A DNA stretch of 7,142 nt from CAZMMV01 sp964567475. Its GTDB lineage: Bacteria; Bacillota; Clostridia; Tissierellales; Tissierellaceae. The DNA lies in assembly GCA_964567475.1 (NCBI GenBank), contig CAZMMV010000080.1:1-7142 (forward strand). The letters are read 5' to 3'. Position 1 is the first letter of the stretch, and every line of letters begins with the position of its first letter. The notes beneath the pieces are model-generated. The model had not been told where the DNA came from and did not search any database. It saw only the letters and a program-made list of their open reading frames with translations. Below, in pieces: positions 1-6,612 of the stretch. The translations under genes and the position numbers were made by a program.

Positions 1-12
1 TATCCATTATAG

Positions 13-62
13 AATTATTATATAGATATTACTTGCTTATTAATAATATCTATATAATAATT
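13..62. terminator. 19-bp perfect inverted repeat at the 3' end of phoR (possible terminator)
   Basis: Positions 13-31 (AATTATTATATAGATATTA) are the exact reverse complement of 44-62, with a 12-base spacer (32-43). The right arm includes two bases of the phoR stop codon (61-63). The stem is almost entirely A/T, with one G-C pair. In the phoR direction the bases after the hairpin (12 down to 1) contain no U-tract. In the opposite direction the hairpin is followed by a T-rich run at about 63-79. It may therefore terminate a convergent plus-strand gene lying left of the window, or act in both directions. The repeat is certain; the terminator role is an inference. Confidence 0.5.
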
Positions 63-1761
63 ATTGTTCTTTTATTTTTACTGTGATTATTGTGCCTTTA
101 TTGATTTTACTTACTATTTTAATATATCCATGGTGTTGATCTACTATATGCTTGACAATGGAGAGACCTAAACCGGTACTTTGAGTTTTTCTTGAACGAC
201 TTTTATCTACCATATAAAATCTTTCAAAGATCCTTTCTTGATCTGGGGTAGAGATACCTATACCAGTATCTTCTACATTGATAATAGACCAACCATCATT
301 ACTTGTAATTTCTAAAAATACCTTTCCACCGGAAGGAGTATATTTGATAGCATTGTCTAAAAGATTATATATGAGTTCTTCAATCATATTTTTATTTCCA
401 TTTATAAGGGTAGACTTACCATTTAGATTTATATTTATATCTTTTTCAACTGCAAGAAGATTTAAATTACTTATAATATTTTTTGAGATATTATAAATGT
501 CTATAATATCAAAATCTTTATTATAATCTTCATCTTCAATTTTAGATAGTTTAATAATATTATCAATAAGATTTAATAATCTGGATCCTTCTCTTCTAAT
601 AGTAGAAGCAAATTTTTTAATGTCTTTATCTTTAGCCATTCCATTTTCAATCATTTCAGCATAACCATTAATAGAAGTCAAGGGAGTTTTTAACTCATGT
701 GATACATTGGCAGAAAATTCTCTTCGCATTAAATCAAGTTTATATCTTTTAGTAAAATCAACTACAAGTATAACAAGACCAACTAATACATCATTACTTA
801 AAACAGGATTAATATATATATTTAAATATTTTTCTTCTTGATTTAATATTAATTCTTCACTGGATTTAGTATTTATTGATTTGTCTAAGGTATTATAGAG
901 TTTCATATTTCTAGATAGTTTTATGAAATCATCACCACAATAGGATAAATCATTATTTCCTTGAAAGAGTTTAACTCCACTATAATTTGTAGACAATATT
1001 TTTTTATCTTTATCTATAAGTATTAGACCTTCCTCCATACTGGAAGTGATTACGTCCATAAGGGCGGCTTTTTCTTCTAATGTTTTGACGTTATATTGTA
1101 TTTGTTTTTTTTGAGTTTCAACTTTTTTTATAAAAGGCATTATTTCATCATATATAACAAATTTATCTAAATCATTATTATCGACGAGTATTTCCATATT
1201 TTTAACAACATTTTGAACTGGTTCTATGATTTTTTTGCTAATTATGGAAGATGTAAAGAAGGATAGCAACAATATTAGAAATACAATTAGAAATATAAAA
1301 GGCAGGATATTTGCAAAATGAGAAAATATATTCTCGCCTTGTCGAGATATCCTAAGTATGGAATTGTTGGGAAGAAGTATAGCATAATAATAAGTAGTTT
1401 TATCAAGAGTAGTAGAATTTCTTACTGATTCTCCTTCCCCAAATTCTAAGGCATTTTTAACTTCTATCCTATTTAGATGATTTTCCATAGTTTCAGAATC
1501 TGCCATATTATCAAATAATACATTGCCATCCAAATTTATTATTGTAAGTCTAATATTTGGATTTGTATTTTTCCTTAAAGAATCAACTGTAATATCATCT
1601 AAAGGGGATAAAACATCTGACATTATATTTCCATAATCCTTTAATGCTTTTATTTCGCTTTTTACATGAAATTTATAAAAGGTAATCAATAGGAAGACAG
1701 TGACTACTATGGCAACTAAAGTAGAGATAGTAATTATATTTAAGTAAATTTTTCTTTTCAT
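61..1761 (-). CDS. phoR: Phosphate-regulon sensor histidine kinase PhoR (566 aa)
   Basis: This is a membrane sensor kinase that autophosphorylates and passes phosphate to the PhoP/PhoB-type regulator encoded just upstream. A first membrane helix (about residues 6-29) is followed by an extracytoplasmic domain (30-150) and a second helix (about 151-171). A HAMP-like linker (172-225) and a PAS-like domain (about 230-340) come next. The dimerisation/phosphoacceptor segment holds SHELKTPL with His355. The ATPase domain has an N-box (NLLDNAIKYTP, N466 and N470), a G1 box (DTGIG, 498-502), an F-box region (ERFYMVDKSRSR) and a G2 box (GLGLS, 530-534). Length and layout match the Bacillus/Clostridium PhoR type with extracytoplasmic and PAS domains. 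The ATG overlaps the regulator's TGA in an ATGA, and only a weak Shine-Dalgarno-like GTAGG precedes it, so translational coupling is likely. The name PhoR rests on domain layout plus pst-phoU context. All catalytic motifs are intact. Confidence 0.93.
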   Translation of the reverse strand: MKRKIYLNIITISTLVAIVVTVFLLITFYKFHVKSEIKALKDYGNIMSDVLSPLDDITVDSLRKNTNPNIRLTIINLDGNVLFDNMADSETMENHLNRIEVKNALEFGEGESVRNSTTLDKTTYYYAILLPNNSILRISRQGENIFSHFANILPFIFLIVFLILLLSFFTSSIISKKIIEPVQNVVKNMEILVDNNDLDKFVIYDEIMPFIKKVETQKKQIQYNVKTLEEKAALMDVITSSMEEGLILIDKDKKILSTNYSGVKLFQGNNDLSYCGDDFIKLSRNMKLYNTLDKSINTKSSEELILNQEEKYLNIYINPVLSNDVLVGLVILVVDFTKRYKLDLMRREFSANVSHELKTPLTSINGYAEMIENGMAKDKDIKKFASTIRREGSRLLNLIDNIIKLSKIEDEDYNKDFDIIDIYNISKNIISNLNLLAVEKDININLNGKSTLINGNKNMIEELIYNLLDNAIKYTPSGGKVFLEITSNDGWSIINVEDTGIGISTPDQERIFERFYMVDKSRSRKTQSTGLGLSIVKHIVDQHHGYIKIVSKINKGTIITVKIKEQ

Positions 1762-2438
1762 AGAATACTACCTACTTTATATCCAACATTTCGTAAAGTT
1801 TGTATCAAATTTCCCTTTTCTCCAAGCTTTTGTCTCAAAGTTGCAATATGGACATCAACAGTTCGAGTTTCACCTTCAAAATCAAAACCCCAAACTTCAT
1901 TCATGAGGACTTCTCTTGTCAAGACTATATCTTTATTTTTTAATAAGAAATAAAGTAGTTCAAATTCTTTATAGGTTAAGTTTATTATCTTATCGTCTAC
2001 TCTTACTATTCTTTTTTTATAATCTATGGATATACCATTGAAAAATAAATTGTTTGAAGGAGAAGATATATTAGTTCTTCTTAAAACAGCTTTTACTCTA
2101 GAAATTAGTTCCATAACTCCAAAAGGCTTTGCAACATAGTCATCTGCGCCCATATCCAGTCCTCTTACTTTATCAAATTCAGAAGTTTTTGCTGTAATCA
2201 TTATTATAGGAATATCTTTTAAAGTTGAATCACATTTAAGCTTTTCTAGTATTTCTAAACCATTTTCACCAGGGAGCATAATGTCTAAAAGAATTATATC
2301 AGGAATATAATTGTAAACTTTAGAAAGGAACCTTTCCCCATTTTCAAAGCCTTCAGCTTGAAATCCACTATTTTTTAGAGCATAGACTATTAATTGTCTG
2401 ATATTCTCATCATCTTCTACACAGTATACTTTAAACAT
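1758..2438 (-). CDS. phoP: Phosphate-regulon response regulator, OmpR/PhoB family (PhoP/PhoB)
   Basis: This two-domain response regulator (226 aa) is expected to bind Pho-box DNA once phosphorylated by PhoR and to activate pst transcription. The receiver domain (1-120) shows the acidic pair D9/D10, phosphoacceptor D52 (in LLDIMLPGENG), T82 and K104 (in AKPF). A winged-helix DNA-binding domain (about 130-224) carries the family hallmarks LTYKEFELL (154-162), the recognition-helix stretch RTVDVHIATLRQKLG (192-206) and RNVGYKV (216-222). The ATG is preceded by AGGAGTG (2444-2450) at 5-base spacing. It starts 18 bases after phoU and overlaps phoR by 4 bases. Firmicutes call this protein PhoP and proteobacteria call it PhoB; sequence alone cannot settle the naming. 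Its likely target, the TTTACA/TTAACA repeats, sits upstream of pstS, which implies positive autoregulation. Confidence 0.93.
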   Translation of the reverse strand: MFKVYCVEDDENIRQLIVYALKNSGFQAEGFENGERFLSKVYNYIPDIILLDIMLPGENGLEILEKLKCDSTLKDIPIIMITAKTSEFDKVRGLDMGADDYVAKPFGVMELISRVKAVLRRTNISSPSNNLFFNGISIDYKKRIVRVDDKIINLTYKEFELLYFLLKNKDIVLTREVLMNEVWGFDFEGETRTVDVHIATLRQKLGEKGNLIQTLRNVGYKVGSIL

Positions 2439-2456
2439 ATAATCACTCCTGTTTTA

Positions 2457-3101
2457 TTAATTTACATGATTTCCAGTAATTGAAAATAAAACCCATTCAG
2501 CTATATTTTCCGCATGATCTCCTATACGCTCAAAATACTTAGATATCATAAGAAAATTAATAGCTTGCTCTCCATTATCTATATCTTGTCTAATCAAAAA
2601 GATGAGTTCATCTTTTATTATATCAAATAAATGGTCTACTTTATTATCAAATTCAATTACTTCATAGGCTAAATCCATATTATGAGTTACAAAAGCATCA
2701 ATACTTTTTTTCACCATATATATGGTAGCTTCAGCCATTTGAGGAATGTGGGTTAATTCTTTAATATATTTCTGATTGGAAAGTAGTAAGGATATTTCTG
2801 AAATATCTTGGGCATGATCACCAATTCTTTCAAGATCAGTTATCATTTTTAGTATAGAAGATATTAGCCTAAGATCTCCAGCGACTGGATGTTGTTGTAA
2901 TATTAGTTTCAAGCATTTAGATTCAATATCCCTTTCTAAATTGTCTATTTCAATATCTCCTTGAATAATAGATTTTGCCAGATTTATATCTCGATTTATT
3001 AATGCTTTTACAGCACTTTTAATTCTATCTTCGACTAAGCTTGCCATTTTTATAAGTTCATTATTTAATAAATCTAATTCTCTATCAAAGTTACTTCTCA
3101 T
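2457..3101 (-). CDS. phoU: Phosphate signalling/uptake regulator PhoU
   Basis: PhoU (214 aa) is a cytoplasmic all-helical protein that couples the PstSCAB transporter to the PhoR kinase and restrains signalling when phosphate is plentiful. The sequence shows the family's two tandem three-helix bundles. Each ends in a metal-binding motif: LERIGDHAQDI (90-100) and FERIGDHAENI (190-200). HPVAGDLR (71-78), in the first repeat, is also diagnostic. There is no signal peptide or membrane helix, and the length is typical. The ATG follows GAGGTG (3107-3112) at 5-base spacing. The gene lies 21 bases after pstB and 18 bases before the response regulator, as expected for a shared transcript. Identification is firm; the signalling role comes from family knowledge. 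Confidence 0.96.
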   Translation of the reverse strand: MRSNFDRELDLLNNELIKMASLVEDRIKSAVKALINRDINLAKSIIQGDIEIDNLERDIESKCLKLILQQHPVAGDLRLISSILKMITDLERIGDHAQDISEISLLLSNQKYIKELTHIPQMAEATIYMVKKSIDAFVTHNMDLAYEVIEFDNKVDHLFDIIKDELIFLIRQDIDNGEQAINFLMISKYFERIGDHAENIAEWVLFSITGNHVN

Positions 3102-3122
3102 TTTTACACCTCTTTTTTATAT

Positions 3123-3875
3123 TTAACCAAATCTACCAGTAATATAGTCTTCAGTACGTTTATCCTTTGGCTTTGAGAATAAAGTATTTGTATCTTCAAA
3201 TTCTATAACTTCCCCATTTAGGAAAAAAGCAGTTTTATCAGAGATTCTAGTAGCTTGCTGCATATTGTGAGTTACTATGATAATAGTATAATCCTTTTTT
3301 AACTCTTGTATTAGATCTTCAATCTTACTAGTAGAAATAGGATCCAATGCACTAGTAGGTTCATCCATTAATAGTACTTCAGGGGATACCGCTAAAGCCC
3401 TTGCTATACATATTCTTTGCTGTTGTCCACCAGACAATCTTAAGGCACTTTTTCTTAAATCATCTTTTACTTCATCCCAAATAGCTGCTCTTTGAAGACT
3501 ATCTTCCACTATTTCATCTAATTTAGATTTCTTTTTTATATTATGAGTTTTTGGGCCATAGGCAATATTATCATATATGCTCATAGGAAAAGGGTTAGGT
3601 TTTTGAAATACCATACCAATTCTTTTTCTCAATAAGTTTACATCTACATTTTTAGAAAATATATTTTTATTATCTAAAATTACTTGTCCAGTGATTCTGC
3701 AGCCTTCAACAATATCATTCATTCGATTTAAACTTTTTAATAGAGAAGACTTACCACATCCAGAAGGACCTATAAAGCCAGTTATTTCATTTTCTTTAAT
3801 ATCCATGCTTATATTCTTTAAAGCATGAAAATCCTTATAAAACAAATTTAAGTTTTTTATACTTATTTTATTCAT
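3123..3875 (-). CDS. pstB: Phosphate ABC transporter ATP-binding protein PstB
   Basis: PstB (250 aa) is the cytoplasmic ATPase that drives phosphate import through PstC/PstA. All ABC motifs are intact: Walker A GPSGCGKSS (36-44), Q-loop Q91 in VFQKPNPFPMSIYDN, signature LSGGQQQR (147-154), Walker B VLLMDEP (167-173, catalytic E172), D-loop SALD (175-178) and the switch histidine H203 in VTHNM. The LNRMND stretch (49-54), the QKPNPFPMSI stretch after the Q-loop and the C-terminal TEDYITGRFG are typical of PstB rather than of other ABC ATPases. The start overlaps the pstA end by 8 bases, with a purine-rich GGAAAGGAAG Shine-Dalgarno (3881-3890) inside the pstA coding sequence. Phosphate specificity is supported by the complete pst context. 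Confidence 0.97.
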   Translation of the reverse strand: MNKISIKNLNLFYKDFHALKNISMDIKENEITGFIGPSGCGKSSLLKSLNRMNDIVEGCRITGQVILDNKNIFSKNVDVNLLRKRIGMVFQKPNPFPMSIYDNIAYGPKTHNIKKKSKLDEIVEDSLQRAAIWDEVKDDLRKSALRLSGGQQQRICIARALAVSPEVLLMDEPTSALDPISTSKIEDLIQELKKDYTIIIVTHNMQQATRISDKTAFFLNGEVIEFEDTNTLFSKPKDKRTEDYITGRFG

Positions 3876-4686
3876 TATATCTTCCTTTCCCTAGTTTATT
3901 ACTCATATAAGTTGACAGAGCATTTATGATCAAAATTATAATTAACAAAATAACTCCTGTCGCATAGGATTCATCCACATGAAATCCTTCTGTAGACAGT
4001 AAATACATATGAAGCGATAGAGTCCTGCCAGAAGCAAACAATCCATTGGGTATTTTAGATGCTGTTCCTAGAGTATAGATAAGAGCAGCAGTTTCTCCAA
4101 TAATTCTGCCTATAGACAATATGATCCCTGACAAAATACCTGGTATAGCAACAGGAAGAACAATTTTAAATATAGTTCTAAGTTTACCAGCACCAAGAGC
4201 AAAACTAGCTTCCCTAAGACTATCATCAACGGACAAAAGTGCTTCCTCTGTAGTTCTTATTATAAGGGGTAGGACCATTATTGTAGCAGTTAAAGTTCCA
4301 GATAGAAGAGAGGTTTGAAAACCTAGTTTAATAACAAAAAATAACATTCCAAAAAGGCCATAAACAATAGAGGGAATACCTGCTAGAGTTTCTGTAGTTA
4401 TCCTAATAATTTCAACTATTTTACTAGATTTATTAGCATATTCTATTAAGTAAAATCCCGTAAAAATTCCTAAGGGAGTAGCTATTATAAGAGTGAGCGA
4501 TATTAGCATTATTGTTGTTATAATAGAAGGAAAAAGGGATACATTTTCTGATGTATAGTTGAATTCAAATAGTGATAATTGTAAATGAGGAATACCCCTA
4601 AATAAAATATATCCAATAATAAAAAATAGAATACTAAAAGTAAAAAAGGCAGATGCTTTAATTATAATTCTAGTAAATTTACTCAA
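3868..4686 (-). CDS. pstA: Phosphate ABC transporter permease PstA (TTG start)
   Basis: PstA (272 aa) is one of the two channel-forming inner-membrane subunits and pairs with PstC. About six hydrophobic segments are visible, near residues 10-29, 54-80, 102-122, 130-150, 180-205 and 242-260. Family markers are TLAGIPSIVYGLFG (100-113), the EAA loop that contacts PstB (REASFALGAGKLRTIFKIVLP, about 158-178) and GRIIGET (193-199). The start codon is TTG (4686-4684), set by a perfect AGGAGG 8 bases upstream (plus-strand 4695-4700). The next in-frame Met is residue 60, inside the second hydrophobic segment, so a later start would delete the first helix. The TTG overlaps the pstC stop as TTGA, and the 3' end overlaps pstB by 8 bases. 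Confidence 0.95.
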   Translation of the reverse strand: MSKFTRIIIKASAFFTFSILFFIIGYILFRGIPHLQLSLFEFNYTSENVSLFPSIITTIMLISLTLIIATPLGIFTGFYLIEYANKSSKIVEIIRITTETLAGIPSIVYGLFGMLFFVIKLGFQTSLLSGTLTATIMVLPLIIRTTEEALLSVDDSLREASFALGAGKLRTIFKIVLPVAIPGILSGIILSIGRIIGETAALIYTLGTASKIPNGLFASGRTLSLHMYLLSTEGFHVDESYATGVILLIIILIINALSTYMSNKLGKGRYNE

Positions 4687-5543
4687 TTTAAGGCCCTCCT
4701 TTTAATTATTAAAAAAATTCCATTTATAATTAGTATAAATACAAATAATACAAGGGCAGTTGCAATAAGGGCTTCTCTATGGCTATCAGCTGCATATGCC
4801 ATGTCCATAACTATATTTGTAGTAAGGGTTCTTACACCATTAGTTACTCCAACTGGCATACGAGGCTGATTACCTGCTACTAATATGACTGCCATAGTTT
4901 CACCTATTGCACGACCTATTCCCAATATAACAGAAGAAATAATTCCTGATTTTGCTGTTGGTAGAACTACTGATATTACGGATCTTTCGTGACTAGCTCC
5001 TAAAGCTATGCTTCCTTCGTAATAAACTTCTGGTACAGCATTTATAGAGGATTCTGATATAGCTATTATAGTAGGTAGTATCATGATTCCTAAAAGTATA
5101 GATGCAGTAATGATATTCATACCTGTTCCTCCAAATAAACTTCTAATTAATGGTACTATTAGAGTTAGTGCAAAAAAACCATATATAATTGAGGGAATAC
5201 CAGCCATAAGATTGACACAAGCTTTTAAAAACTTATATGATTTTTCATTACTAAATTTTGCAAGATAAGTTGCAGTTAAAATTCCAATAGGAACTCCTAT
5301 GATAATAGCACCTATTGTAATATATACAGAGCCTAATATCATAGGAAGAATTCCAAAGGAAGGTGGAGTATTTGAAGGTTTCCACTGTGTCCCAAGTAGA
5401 AAGTTTTTTAGTCCATATTCTTTAATAAATGGAAGGCCTTCGCTAAAAATAAACACACATATTAATATAATAGCTAAAACTGATGTCATAGCTGATAAAA
5501 AAAATATAAATTTCATAAAGGCTTCAAATGATTTCCTTTTCAT
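4683..5543 (-). CDS. pstC: Phosphate ABC transporter permease PstC
   Basis: PstC (286 aa) is the second channel subunit of the high-affinity phosphate importer. Six hydrophobic segments are visible, near residues 12-33, 68-93, 112-135, 144-163, 200-223 and 258-280. Diagnostic elements are MAGIPSIIYGFFAL (113-126), the EAA coupling loop EGSIALGASHERSVISVVLP (176-195) and GRAIGETMAV (210-219). The periplasmic stretch before the second helix contains LLGTQWKPSNTPPSFGILP, the usual PstC pattern. The ATG shares one base with the pstS stop (TAATG), so translation is probably coupled to pstS. No strong Shine-Dalgarno is seen apart from purines within the end of pstS. The length is normal and no defect is visible. 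Confidence 0.96.
   Translation of the reverse strand: MKRKSFEAFMKFIFFLSAMTSVLAIILICVFIFSEGLPFIKEYGLKNFLLGTQWKPSNTPPSFGILPMILGSVYITIGAIIIGVPIGILTATYLAKFSNEKSYKFLKACVNLMAGIPSIIYGFFALTLIVPLIRSLFGGTGMNIITASILLGIMILPTIIAISESSINAVPEVYYEGSIALGASHERSVISVVLPTAKSGIISSVILGIGRAIGETMAVILVAGNQPRMPVGVTNGVRTLTTNIVMDMAYAADSHREALIATALVLFVFILIINGIFLIIKRRALN
4687..4700 (-). promoter_or_regulatory. Strong ribosome binding site deciding the pstA TTG start
   Basis: On the minus strand AGGAGG (plus-strand 4695-4700) lies 8 bases before TTG at 4686-4684, inside the last codons of pstC. No ATG or GTG start at a comparable distance keeps the first membrane helix, so this site fixes the pstA start. A near-consensus Shine-Dalgarno may compensate for the weak start codon. 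Confidence 0.85.
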
Positions 5544-6427
5544 TATTCTTTTATATCATCCCAGTTAGTTATTTCACCAATATAAATTGATTTAACTTCA
5601 TCTAGGCTGATGGATTCAAGAGGATTTTCATTATTTACTATGACTGCAATACCATCTATAGCAATTGCTTCATGATTTAATGCTTCTTTTTCAGAGTCTT
5701 TTAGTTGTCTCGATGCCATTCCTATATCAGCGCTATCTTCTATAACAGATTGCATACCTGCAGAAGATCCTGTAGATTGAATTTCAATTGAGACTTTAGG
5801 ATGTAACTGTTCATATTTTTCAGCTATTTTTTCCATTACAGGATTAACAGAAGTTGAACCTGCTATTGTTAAATTACCTTCTTGATCTGATCCATTATAA
5901 TTATTTGAGTCTGTGTTTATTTTTATATAAGCTTCTTCTGATACTATGTTTTGTCCCTCTGAACTTAATATAAAACTTAGAAAATCTTCTGAAAGAGGGC
6001 TTAAATCTTTTTTATAGGCTATATTAAATGGTCGAGAAATTTTATAAGATTTATTTTGAACATTTTCAGAACTAGCTTCTACATCTTCTATTCGTAGAGC
6101 CTTAACTCTATCATTTAAGGAGCCTAATGATATATATCCAATAGAATTCTTGTCACCAGCTACAGTTGTAATTACAGCATCCGTTCCATTTTGAATTACA
6201 GCTTCTTCATAAGTTCTATCATTTTTGTTGCCTTCTGAATCTTTTTCTAAAATGCCAACTATCTCAATAAAAGCGCCTCTTGTTCCAGAACCATCTTCTC
6301 TACTTACTACATTGATGCTATCTGAAATACTCGAGTTATCAGCATCCTCCTTTTTTCCTTGACTACATCCAGTTGCAAAAGTAAATACTAAAGTTAAAAC
6401 TAATAATAAACTAATTTTTGTTTTCAT
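5543..6427 (-). CDS. pstS: Phosphate-binding lipoprotein PstS, circularly permuted
   Basis: This 294-aa lipoprotein captures phosphate outside the membrane and delivers it to PstC/PstA. A signal peptide (1-20) ends in a lipobox, FATG-C21. Canonical PstS reads AGSTS, then STGSSAG, then DIGMASR, GEITNW, SREDGSGTR, GYISLGSL and SEGQ near the end. Here SREDGSGTR is at 42-50, GYISLGSL at 97-104, SRPFNIAY at 131-138 and SEGQNIV at 156-162. A polar linker (about 169-185) follows, and then come LTIAGSTS (186-193), STGSSAG (218-224), DIGMASR (234-240), DGIAVIVN (258-265) and GEITNWDD (284-291) at the C-terminus. The phosphate-ligand loops are all present (S191-S193, S221/S222, D234, R43, D45, S47-T49), so the fold is probably complete but permuted at the hinge. 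The gene is intact and a good Shine-Dalgarno (AAAGGAA, 6434-6440) sits 6 bases before the ATG. It overlaps pstC by one base. Phosphate specificity is inferred from these motifs and the operon. Confidence 0.93.
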   Translation of the reverse strand: MKTKISLLLVLTLVFTFATGCSQGKKEDADNSSISDSINVVSREDGSGTRGAFIEIVGILEKDSEGNKNDRTYEEAVIQNGTDAVITTVAGDKNSIGYISLGSLNDRVKALRIEDVEASSENVQNKSYKISRPFNIAYKKDLSPLSEDFLSFILSSEGQNIVSEEAYIKINTDSNNYNGSDQEGNLTIAGSTSVNPVMEKIAEKYEQLHPKVSIEIQSTGSSAGMQSVIEDSADIGMASRQLKDSEKEALNHEAIAIDGIAVIVNNENPLESISLDEVKSIYIGEITNWDDIKE

Positions 6428-6433
6428 ATAATC

Positions 6434-6440
6434 TTCCTTT
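6434..6440 (-). promoter_or_regulatory. Ribosome binding site of pstS
   Basis: AAAGGAA on the minus strand ends 6 bases before the ATG at 6427-6425. It fixes the start of the lipoprotein signal sequence, and no alternative upstream start is needed. Confidence 0.8.
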
Positions 6441-6460
6441 CAATTTGAATTTGATTAAAT

Positions 6461-6513
6461 CATATAATAACAATGTAAAATCTAATAGCAGGGTAATGTT
6501 AAAACTATGTAAA
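6461..6513 (-). promoter_or_regulatory. Probable PhoP-activated pst promoter: Pho-box repeats and -10
   Basis: Read toward pstS, TTTACA (6513-6508), five bases, then TTAACA (6502-6497) form direct repeats at an exact 11-base period. A third TTTACA (6479-6474) follows 23 bases further on, about two turns, with a degenerate CTGCTA between. A -10-like TATTAT (6469-6464, or TATATG 6466-6461) lies next to the last repeat, and no good -35 lies at the usual distance upstream of it. This layout matches PhoP-dependent promoters of Firmicutes (TTNACA repeats). The repeats are directly visible; PhoP binding is inferred. Confidence 0.72.
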
Positions 6514-6547
6514 ATAATATAATTATTAAAAGAGATATAATTTTTAT

Positions 6548-6570
6548 TTATACAATATTTATTGTATAAT
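6548..6570 (+). promoter_or_regulatory. Palindromic operator-like element over a -10 box (divergent promoter)
   Basis: TTATACAATA (6548-6557), a TT spacer and TATTGTATAA (6560-6569) form a perfect inverted repeat with 10-base arms. The right arm overlaps a consensus TATAAT (6565-6570) oriented toward the plus-strand permease remnant. The -35 region (about 6542-6547, TTTTAT) is poor. A symmetric site over a -10 is typical of a repressor operator. The sequence does not resemble a Fur box, and I cannot assign the regulator. The palindrome is certain; promoter and operator functions are inferred. Confidence 0.55.
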
Positions 6571-6587
6571 GAAGTTATTAAATAAAA

Positions 6588-6595
6588 GAAGGAGG
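6588..6595 (+). promoter_or_regulatory. Orphaned strong Shine-Dalgarno sequence
   Basis: GAAGGAGG is near-consensus for the Firmicute anti-Shine-Dalgarno. The nearest ATG (6596) directly abuts it and opens only a 12-codon frame. The next ATG (6613), which begins the permease remnant, is 17 bases away, too far for efficient initiation. It may be the original ribosome binding site of a gene whose start was deleted, or chance purine-rich sequence. Confidence 0.45.
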
Positions 6596-6612
6596 ATGGA
6601 ACTGTATCATCA

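Noticed and set aside
5299..5568. Plus-strand open frame of 89 codons antisense to pstC
   Set aside because: The opposite strand encodes clear PstC motifs. The frame has no Shine-Dalgarno and no family resemblance. The same applies to short plus-strand frames at 278-496, 4121-4318 and 5083-5268.
5543..6427. pstS as two separate fragments or an assembly chimera
   Set aside because: A single uninterrupted frame joins the signal peptide, both halves and a clean linker. It has a good ribosome binding site and a one-base overlap to pstC, and every ligand motif occurs exactly once. A chimera would probably break the frame or duplicate motifs.
6428..6460. Riboswitch or structured leader before pstS
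   Set aside because: The leader from the proposed -10 is only about 30-35 bases long and contains no notable structure besides the short AT-rich TTTGAATTTG-like stretch.
6536..6541. Second TATAAT upstream of the plus-strand remnant
   Set aside because: There is no plausible -35 at 16-18 bases and the region is almost pure A/T, where such hexamers are expected by chance.
6548..6569. Fur box controlling an iron-related permease
   Set aside because: The palindrome lacks the GATAAT-type core of Fur sites, so symmetry alone does not support Fur.
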